Origin: an uncultured Eubacteriales bacterium
Lineage (GTDB): Bacteria > Bacillota > Clostridia > Oscillospirales > Acutalibacteraceae
Direction: 5' to 3'
NCBI GenBank assembly: GCA_934463265.1
Contig: CAKSIU010000009.1
Coordinates: 1-30,265, forward strand
DNA: 30,265 nt
Shown here: positions 25,530-29,540 of the stretch, in pieces
How the letters are laid out: each line of letters opens with the position of its first letter
How positions within the stretch are numbered: the first letter of the stretch is position 1
Notes under the pieces: model-generated
The model's input: the letters and a program-made list of their open reading frames with translations, nothing else
The model's database searches: none
What the model was told of the DNA's origin: nothing
Position numbers and translations under genes: made by a program

Positions 25530-25558
25530 TTGACATTTTAATTATAATTTTGTACAAT
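25530..25558 (+). promoter_or_regulatory. Strong sigma-A promoter of the small-peptide cluster
   Basis: TTGACA (25530-25535), 17-nt spacer, TACAAT (25553-25558). Only one base in the two hexamers departs from consensus. It is 22 nt upstream of the first peptide gene, whose ribosome site is the strong GAAAGGAGG. Confidence 0.87.
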
Positions 25559-25580
25559 AAGTGAGAAAGGAGGTATCTTT

Positions 25581-25790
25581 ATGGAAGAAAAGAAAAAATT
25601 AAGCGACGATGAACTACTGCCTGTAGTAGGAGGCGGCGGAGATGACGATGGTGTTGATTTGGATAACATTCCTAATACGCTTACGCTAAGTTGCCCGAAT
25701 TGTGATTATGAATTAATTGTAAGTGAAATTGGCGATACACCGCAGTATTGTCCAAACTGTAATTTAAAATTAGAAAAATTTGAATGTTAA
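25581..25790 (+). CDS. Double-glycine-leader peptide with zinc-ribbon-like core (1)
   Basis: Unrecognised small protein (69 aa) built like a bacteriocin or RiPP precursor. Residues 1-20 resemble a double-glycine leader (KLSDDELLPVVGGGG), then an acidic linker (DDDGVDLDN), then a core with two cysteine pairs (SCPNC and YCPNC) spaced as in a zinc ribbon, ending FEC at the C-terminus. It has a near-consensus promoter and GAAAGGAGG 8 nt before the ATG, so it should be well expressed. Two related genes follow. No peptidase-transporter, maturase or immunity gene is in the window, so export and modification are only inferred. A small zinc-binding adaptor with a coincidental GG stretch is the alternative. 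Confidence 0.7.
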   Translation: MEEKKKLSDDELLPVVGGGGDDDGVDLDNIPNTLTLSCPNCDYELIVSEIGDTPQYCPNCNLKLEKFEC

Positions 25791-25813
25791 ATTAAAAAAA
25801 GTGGGTGAAAAAT

Positions 25814-25991
25814 ATGAAAGAAAATAAAGAATTAAATGAAGAAAGTTATCAAAAGTGTATGGTGGGGCTATTTATGCCGGGAGAAGAAAAAAATTAAGTG
25901 TGAAAAATGTGGTTACACAGAAGAAAGAATTTTAGAAAAAGAAGGATATGGTTCTTGTCCAAAGTGCAAAATAGGACTTGTAGAATGTTAA
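25814..25991 (+). pseudogene. Frameshifted double-glycine-leader zinc-ribbon peptide (2)
   Basis: The ATG at 25814 opens a frame encoding MKENKELNEESYQK that stops at 25895-25897. The +1 frame over the same region encodes LSKVYGGAIYAGRRKKIKC and then a core with two cysteine pairs (KCEKC, SCPKC), ending VEC at 25991, exactly like peptide 1. Joining the frames near 25840 gives a leader of the form LNEE-LSKVYGG; one missing base around GAAGAAAG explains the break. The remaining in-frame product would be 27 aa without cysteines. It lies 23 nt after peptide 1 in the same predicted transcript. Confidence 0.68.
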
Positions 25992-26022
25992 AAAAGAGAA
26001 ATATAAAAAGGAGAGAGTTTTT

Positions 26023-26247
26023 ATGAAAGAAAACAGCAAAGGAAAAAATTTATGTGATAATGAAATGGAATCAATAACAGGTGGCATAAAGAATGATGTA
26101 CACATGGATCCTAGCAAAACAGATACATTGCAAAAAATCGGTGACCCTATTTATGAAAGATGTAGTTGGTGTGGGGAGAGGATAATAACAGGCTATTACG
26201 GAAAAAACACAGCACCACCACGTCATATTTGTGGGCTCAAGATGTAA
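26023..26247 (+). CDS. Double-glycine-leader cysteine-rich peptide (3)
   Basis: The 74-aa product has a leader ending DNEMESITGG (residues 12-21), the usual LxxxEMxxxxGG-like form, then a core with a CSWC pair followed about 20 residues later by HIC, so a possible Cys/His zinc site. It shares the MKEN start with peptide 2, showing the three are paralogues that diverged mainly in the core. AAAGGAGAG lies 9 nt before the ATG. No processing or transport gene is adjacent; tRNA genes follow. Function unknown. Confidence 0.66.
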   Translation: MKENSKGKNLCDNEMESITGGIKNDVHMDPSKTDTLQKIGDPIYERCSWCGERIITGYYGKNTAPPRHICGLKM

Positions 26248-26284
26248 AAGTTTCAAAAAATTGAAAATTTTTTGGAAAAAACCC

Positions 26285-26314
26285 TTGACTTTATCGCGAG
26301 TTGTATGCTAAAAT
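26285..26314 (+). promoter_or_regulatory. Promoter of the tRNA cluster
   Basis: TTGACT (26285-26290), 18-nt spacer, TAAAAT (26309-26314), about 15 nt before the first tRNA. A 6-bp inverted repeat CGAGTT/AACTCG (26297-26302/26317-26322) brackets the -10 region. Confidence 0.66.
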
Positions 26315-26329
26315 ATAACTCGTTGATAT

Positions 26330-26403
26330 GCGGGTGTAGTTCAATGGTAGAACTCCAGCCTTCCAAGCTGGTCGCGTGGGTTCGATTCCCATCACCCGCT
26401 CCA
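26330..26403 (+). tRNA. tRNA-Gly (anticodon TCC)
   Basis: Cloverleaf with acceptor GCGGGTG/CACCCGC, anticodon stem CCAGC/GCTGG with loop CTTCCAA, T-loop GGTTCGATTCC, and an encoded CCA end. First of six tRNAs. Confidence 0.97.
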
Positions 26404-26414
26404 TTTTTTATCCT

Positions 26415-26491
26415 GCGCCAATAGCTCAGCTGGATAGAGCAACTGCCTTCTAAGCAGTAGGTCAGGGGTTCGAATCCCTTTTGGCGCGCCA
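26415..26491 (+). tRNA. tRNA-Arg (anticodon TCT)
   Basis: Acceptor GCGCCAA/TTGGCGC, anticodon stem ACTGC/GCAGT with loop CTTCTAA, T-loop GGTTCGAATCC, CCA encoded. It reads AGA, the favoured Arg codon in this AT-rich DNA. Confidence 0.97.
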
Positions 26492-26497
26492 TTTATG

Positions 26498-26574
26498 GTG
26501 GGTATAGCTTAGTTGGTTAAAGCGCCAGTTTGTGGCACTGGAGACCGTCGGTTCGACTCCGACTATCCACCCCA
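26498..26574 (+). tRNA. tRNA-His (anticodon GTG)
   Basis: Acceptor GTGGGTA/TATCCAC, anticodon stem CCAGT/ACTGG with loop TTGTGGC, T-loop GGTTCGACTCC, CCA encoded. A G precedes the 5' end and the discriminator is C, so the G-1:C73 pair of tRNA-His is available. Confidence 0.96.
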
Positions 26575-26619
26575 CAGTAAAATTTAATCTTTGATTTTCA
26601 CCTTTTTTTACCCAGATAT

Positions 26620-26695
26620 TGGGGTGTAGCCAAGCGGTAAGGCAACGGACTTTGACTCCGTCATTTCGCTGGTTCGAATCCAGCCATCCCAGCCA
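26620..26695 (+). tRNA. tRNA-Gln (anticodon TTG)
   Basis: Acceptor TGGGGTG/CATCCCA (one G-U), anticodon stem ACGGA/TCCGT with loop CTTTGAC, T-loop GGTTCGAATCC, CCA encoded. Confidence 0.96.
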
Positions 26696-26707
26696 TGTTT
26701 TTTCTGT

Positions 26708-26783
26708 GAGCCATTAGCTCAGTTGGCAGAGCACTTGACTTTTAATCAAGGTGTCCGGAGTTCGAATCTCCGATGGCTCACCA
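26708..26783 (+). tRNA. tRNA-Lys (anticodon TTT), copy 1
   Basis: Acceptor GAGCCAT/ATGGCTC, anticodon stem CTTGA/TCAAG with loop CTTTTAA, T-loop AGTTCGAATCT, CCA encoded. Identical over its length to the next gene. Confidence 0.97.
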
Positions 26784-26815
26784 TAAAATACATATATCAA
26801 AATGAAAACTTGTAC

Positions 26816-26891
26816 GAGCCATTAGCTCAGTTGGCAGAGCACTTGACTTTTAATCAAGGTGTCCGGAGTTCGAATCTCCGATGGCTCACCA
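26816..26891 (+). tRNA. tRNA-Lys (anticodon TTT), copy 2
   Basis: A perfect 76-nt duplicate of the tRNA-Lys at 26708-26783, 32 nt downstream, with unrelated spacer sequence. Last tRNA before the terminator. Confidence 0.97.
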
Positions 26892-26904
26892 GCATAAAAT
26901 TATT

Positions 26905-26937
26905 CTCTTTCTTGAATTTTCAAGAGAGAGTTTTTTT
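26905..26937 (+). terminator. Rho-independent terminator of the tRNA cluster
   Basis: Stem 26905-26916 (CTCTTTCTTGAA) with 26919-26930 (TTCAAGAGAGAG), one mismatch, followed by seven T residues. Confidence 0.88.
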
Positions 26938-26985
26938 ATTACTATAAAATAGTTAATCATAATAAATACGTGGTACCCTCAAAGA

Positions 26986-27014
26986 ACATATTTGCAGTGA
27001 TATTTTCATATAAA
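26986..27014 (+). promoter_or_regulatory. Sigma-E-like (mother-cell) promoter of spoIIID
   Basis: ACATATT (26986-26992), 14-nt spacer, CATATAAA (27007-27014). This fits the Bacillus sigma-E pattern (KMATATT, 13-14 nt, CATACAnT) much better than sigma-A. spoIIID is sigma-E-dependent in Bacillus, which agrees. Transcription would start about 25 nt before the GTG start. Confidence 0.62.
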
Positions 27015-27046
27015 TGAATGACAAATGTAGGTAGGGGGAGTACCAT

Positions 27047-27175
27047 GTGAAAGGAATCGTGGAAGAAAGAGCTGCCATGCTGGGAGAGTATATTTTAAAA
27101 AGTAAAGCGACGGTAAGAAGTGCAGCAAAAAAATTTGGCGTCAGCAAGTCTACTGTACATATAGATGTAATATAA
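27047..27175 (+). pseudogene. spoIIID: Interrupted spoIIID (5' part only)
   Basis: SpoIIID is a mother-cell transcription regulator of sporulation, normally about 80-93 aa. Here the GTG at 27047 (GGGGGAG about 7 nt upstream) opens a 42-aa frame: KGIVEERAAMLGEYILKSKA, then TVRSAAKKFGVSKSTVH, the conserved first half with the complete helix-turn-helix. The family then continues with a basic C-terminal half (KDLTERLPEIN type), but here the frame reads IDVI and stops at 27173-27175. None of the missing half is found in the rest of the window. Sequence downstream is prophage-like, so the likely cause is insertion of that element within about 27145-27175. The 3' half should lie at the element's other end, outside the window. 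Confidence 0.82.
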
Positions 27176-27214
27176 TTGAACGGTTCTGGTTAGATGTTGT
27201 ATAGCCTTAAACCA

Positions 27215-27258
27215 AAAGCCATAGATTAGATAAAAAGTCTGTGGCTTTTTTGTTTTTT
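27215..27258 (+). terminator. Terminator at the left end of the prophage
   Basis: An 11-bp stem AAAGCCATAGA (27215-27225)/TCTGTGGCTTT (27238-27248), one G-T pair, then a T-rich run to 27258. It would insulate the phage genes from spoIIID transcription. Confidence 0.87.
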
Positions 27259-27287
27259 TGCTTAATGAAAAATAAGGAGTGTATAAT

Positions 27288-27434
27288 ATGCAAATTTTTT
27301 TATTGCTGGTAATTTTCATTTTAATAGTAATCAATTTAAAACAAGCGGACGAATTAAGAGACCTCGAAAGAAAAACTCTTGATGCGTTCAAAATCGTCTG
27401 CAAAAAATTAAAACAAAACATGGAGGATAAATAA
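27288..27434 (+). CDS. Small single-pass membrane protein
   Basis: Unrecognised 48-aa product. Residues 2-16 (QIFLLLVIFILIVIN) form one hydrophobic membrane segment, followed by a charged, mostly basic tail with a possible helix (DELRDLERKTLDAFK). AAGGAG about 8 nt before the ATG and the 1-nt gap to the next gene's start support real translation. It is the first gene of the phage operon. Function unknown. Confidence 0.66.
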   Translation: MQIFLLLVIFILIVINLKQADELRDLERKTLDAFKIVCKKLKQNMEDK

Positions 27435-27435
27435 A

Positions 27436-27630
27436 ATGATGGAATTAATTGAAAAAAATTATCTTATGCCACCAGACAACGAAGCTCTTCCAGTTTTAAA
27501 GTGCTTTTTCTGTGAGGAAGATGTCTACGAAGGCCAAGACTATTACGTTCTAAACGGTTTTTATTGCTGTGAAGATTGCCTTGATATCCATTTCAAATTT
27601 ACGGCTGAGCTTCCCGATTATGATTCGTAG
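27436..27630 (+). CDS. Cysteine-rich phage protein, truncated by repeat A
   Basis: Unrecognised 64-aa product with the pairs CFFC (about residues 23-26) and CCEDC (about 48-52), so probably a small zinc-binding protein. GGAGG lies 9 nt before the ATG. The frame ends at a TAG inside the structured repeat at 27622-27736. Removing those 115 nt joins TAT to GCA and continues AENAALEYHNLKE to a stop at 27776-27778, 5 nt before the next gene, whose AAGGAG site overlaps that end. I therefore think the ancestral gene ran from 27436 to 27778 and was interrupted by the repeat, which leaves a protein shorter by about 11 residues. Confidence 0.68.
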   Translation: MMELIEKNYLMPPDNEALPVLKCFFCEEDVYEGQDYYVLNGFYCCEDCLDIHFKFTAELPDYDS

Positions 27631-27736
27631 TGCCGCGCTGCCGGTGGCAGAAGCAGCGGCGCTAGCGAATAGGAAGAAATACAGGGTAGTGCGAAGCGTG
27701 CCTAGCGAGCAATGCGACAATATTTCTGACCGGGTA
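27622..27736. repeat. Structured ~115-nt repeat, copy A
   Basis: Near-identical in layout to copies at 28347-28457 and 28962-29076. Arm I: ATTCG/CGAAT closing TAGTGCCGC/GCGGCGCTA around the hairpin CTGCC-GGT-GGCAG. Arm II: AGAAATA (27674-27680)/TATTTCT (27720-27726 region), enclosing GTAGTGC/GCAATGC and a GAA/GA-rich internal loop. The 3' tail is GACCGGG. Exact ends are uncertain by a few bases. It interrupts a phage gene. Confidence 0.85.
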
Positions 27737-27783
27737 GCAGAAAACGCAGCCCTTGAATATCACAATTTAAAGGAGTAATAAAC

Positions 27784-28463
27784 ATGAATGAAACAAAATC
27801 AGTATTTGAGACACTGTTTGAAATTAACGTAAACGACCATGTAGAGAAGAAAAATGGCTTGTCTTACCTGTCCTGGCCGTATGCGTGGGCTGAAGTAAAA
27901 AAACGTTTTCCAGATGCAAATTACAAAGTTTATGAAACGGAATCTGGCTGTATTTATTTTACAGATGGCAAGACCTGTTGGGTGAAGACAGGCGTTGAGA
28001 TTGCTGGTCTCGAGCACATTGAGTATTTGCCGATAATGGACTATAAAAACAAGTCAATTAGCCTTGAAAACGTTACAAGCTTTGATGTGAATAAGTCGAT
28101 TCAAAGAAGTTTAACGAAGGCCTTAGCTCGGCATGGATTGGGACTTTATTTGTATGCCGGAGAGGAGATTTACCCGAAATTGAAATTGAAAAAATTAGCG
28201 TCAAAGACGCAAAAATTCTTCAAAGTGTGGTAAAGAGCTTCGACGAGCCTGATAAATTGTATGCTACGTTCTTAAAAAAATACAACGTGCAAAGTTTTAA
28301 AGAGTTGACGGTTAAACAGCGTGTTGAAATCTTAGAAGGACTTAATGGTTTGCGAGCTCGCGCTGCCAGTGGCAGAAACAGCGAGTTCGACAAACAGGAA
28401 AAGGCACAGAGTGATGCGAATGGGAGTGAGCAGCACGACAATGCCTTTGACCGGGAACCTTAA
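27784..28463 (+). pseudogene. Sak3-type (DUF1071) single-strand annealing protein, frameshifted
   Basis: Phage recombinase that anneals complementary single strands. The N-terminal part, to about residue 127, is a very good family match (VFETLFEINVNDHVEKKNGL, YLSWPYAWAEVKKRFPDA, SFDVNKSIQRSLTKALARHG, LYLYAGE). The family then reads LYAGEDLPE, but here two extra bases near 28165 shift the frame, and the protein ends after an unrelated KLASKTQKFFKVW at 28233. In the other frame DLPEIEIEKISVKDAKILQS continues to 28463, including VKSFDEPDKLYATFLKKYNV and a segment encoded by structured repeat B. So either the gene is broken or the ribosome shifts at GGAGAGGAGA. As read, the product is 149 aa with the core domain nearly whole. 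Confidence 0.8.
28347..28457. repeat. Structured ~111-nt repeat, copy B
   Basis: The most diverged copy, 4 nt shorter than A and C. It keeps every stem with different bases: CGAGCTCGC/GCGAGTTCG, the hairpin CTGCC-AGT-GGCAG, AAAGGCA/TGCCTTT, GTGATGC/GCAGCAC, and the tail GACCGGG. Its length is a multiple of three, and it is read through in frame, adding about 37 low-complexity codons (LRARAASGRNSEFDKQEK...) to the end of the Sak3 reading frame. Confidence 0.82.
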
Positions 28464-28481
28464 TAAAGAAGGAGGCTCAAG

Positions 28482-29012
28482 ATGGAGATAAAATTCACAA
28501 TACCGGGTCCACCAAAAGGTAAGCAGCGACCTAGAATATGCAAGCTTAACGGGCGAAGCATTGCTTATACTCCAAAACAGACAATTGAATATGAGAAATT
28601 AATAAGGACAAGGTGCGTGGCCGCACTGGCCAAGTCGCGCCCCAATCAAAGTACAACTGATAAATCTCGTTCCACGCGAAAAGGCTTAAACGCGAACGAA
28701 AGTACTCAAGATTTAGATAAGCTTATTTCGCGAAATGGCAGCGGGTCCGACCCGCTCGAAAGGAATTTACCGCTAGAAATCAGTATACTTGCCCTTTATT
28801 CTGTTCCGAAATACGTCAGCAATAAAACAAAAGAGCTGATGCTAAATGGCCGTCTTTTTCCAACTAAAAAAACTGACGCAGATAACATTATCAAGGTTAT
28901 TTTGGACGCATTAAACGGCATTGCTTATCAAGATGACGCGCAGATTTGCAGGGTTTACTTTGATTCGCAGTGCTGCGCTGCCGGTGGCAGAAAAAGCAGC
29001 GCTGACGAATAG
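28482..29012 (+). CDS. rusA: RusA-family Holliday junction resolvase with two insertions
   Basis: Cuts Holliday junctions made during phage recombination. Family motifs are clear: N-terminal FTIPGPPKGKQRPR, AYTPKQTIEYEKLI, and the catalytic KKTDADNIIKVILDALNG plus AYQDDAQI. RusA proteins are usually 120-140 aa; this one is 176. About 45 extra low-complexity residues (AKSRPNQSTTDKSRSTRKGL onward) sit between YEKLIRTRCVAAL and LPLEISILALYSVPK, encoded by hairpin-rich DNA at 28613-28760. At the 3' end repeat C replaces the C-terminus with CCAAGGRKSSADE. Deleting 28962-29076 would restore VYF-KMYAEIPEIKVLIKNYEVC with a stop at 29134-29136, 3 nt before ssb, a very RusA-like ending. GGAGG lies 7 nt before the ATG. 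The catalytic aspartates remain, so activity is possible. Confidence 0.85.
   Translation: MEIKFTIPGPPKGKQRPRICKLNGRSIAYTPKQTIEYEKLIRTRCVAALAKSRPNQSTTDKSRSTRKGLNANESTQDLDKLISRNGSGSDPLERNLPLEISILALYSVPKYVSNKTKELMLNGRLFPTKKTDADNIIKVILDALNGIAYQDDAQICRVYFDSQCCAAGGRKSSADE
28613..28760. repeat. Hairpin-rich in-frame insertion inside rusA (element D)
   Basis: This segment has several self-complementary parts: GTGCG/CGCAC (28613-28625), TAAATCT/AGATTTA (28661-28667/28709-28715), CGTTC/GAACG, the palindrome ATTTCGCGAAAT (28725-28736) and AGCGGGT/ACCCGCT (28740-28746/28750-28756). It keeps the rusA frame open and encodes a polar Ser/Thr/Arg/Asn-rich stretch absent from usual RusA proteins. It shows no clear sequence match to repeats A-C. 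Limits are approximate. Confidence 0.55.
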
Positions 29013-29076
29013 GAAGAAATAACGAACAATGCGAAGCGGGCCAAGCGAGCAGTGTGACTATATTTCTGACCGGGCG
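28962..29076. repeat. Structured ~115-nt repeat, copy C
   Basis: Same length as copy A. Arm I: ATTCG/CGAAT, then CAGTGCTGC/GCAGCGCTG and the hairpin CTGCC-GGT-GGCAG. Arm II: AGAAATA/TATTTCT around ACAATGC/GCAGTGT and GCGAAGCG...AGCGAGC. Tail CTGACCGGG. It cuts rusA near its 3' end and supplies the stop codon (29010-29012). Confidence 0.85.
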
Positions 29077-29139
29077 AAAATGTATGCCGAAATTCCAGAA
29101 ATAAAAGTTTTAATAAAAAATTATGAGGTGTGTTAATTT

Positions 29140-29529
29140 ATGAGGACAACAAAGATTTATGACAATGAAAAAGAAGTTTACAGCGGTAACTGCTACGTCA
29201 ATACAGTGATTTTCAGAGGCAGAATTTACGACGAATTTAAAAAAGTTGGTAATGACGGTATAAAGTTTTCGCTACAACTTAGTAATGGAAAAGACTCAAA
29301 AACCGGAGAATGGAACAAGCCCACTTTTGCCGACTGCACTGCATTTGGTGCAGTTGCAAAGCGTATTTTAAATGAGTACAAGCCCAAAGATGAAATTTGG
29401 TTAATTGCAAAATATTACTCAAAACAGCAAGATGGCAAGTATTACAAAGGCTTTATTGTTCGAGAAATTATTACCGAAAAAGAGATACAACAAGCTAACA
29501 AGTCAGTATTTGATGATTTGCCATTTTAG
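29140..29529 (+). CDS. ssb: Single-stranded DNA-binding protein (phage type)
   Basis: Coats single-stranded DNA during phage replication and recombination. The 129-aa product has an OB-fold core (VNTVIFRGRIYDEFKKV, FSLQLSNGKDSKTGEW, ADCTAFGAVAKRILNEYK, YYKGFIVREI) and ends in the SSB protein-interaction tip DDLPF. It is shorter than chromosomal SSB because the linker is only about 10 residues, as in many phage SSBs. The ribosome site GAGGTG lies 9 nt upstream, inside what would be the restored 3' end of rusA. Both neighbours, rusA and the replisome organizer, are damaged while ssb is intact. Confidence 0.85.
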   Translation: MRTTKIYDNEKEVYSGNCYVNTVIFRGRIYDEFKKVGNDGIKFSLQLSNGKDSKTGEWNKPTFADCTAFGAVAKRILNEYKPKDEIWLIAKYYSKQQDGKYYKGFIVREIITEKEIQQANKSVFDDLPF

Positions 29530-29540
29530 GGGGAAGTTTT

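Noticed and set aside
26330..26891. tRNA cluster as the attachment site of the prophage
   Set aside because: All six tRNAs are complete and are followed by their own terminator and then by spoIIID. The break in gene content is inside spoIIID, not at a tRNA 3' end.
26971..27045. TGGTAC...GTACCA inverted repeat around the spoIIID promoter as an operator pair
   Set aside because: Only six base pairs over about 70 nt, and one arm overlaps the ribosome site; chance is likely.
27622..29076. Repeats A-C as a CRISPR array
   Set aside because: There are only three copies, about 600-700 nt apart, with whole genes between them; they are long, structured and have diverged in sequence.
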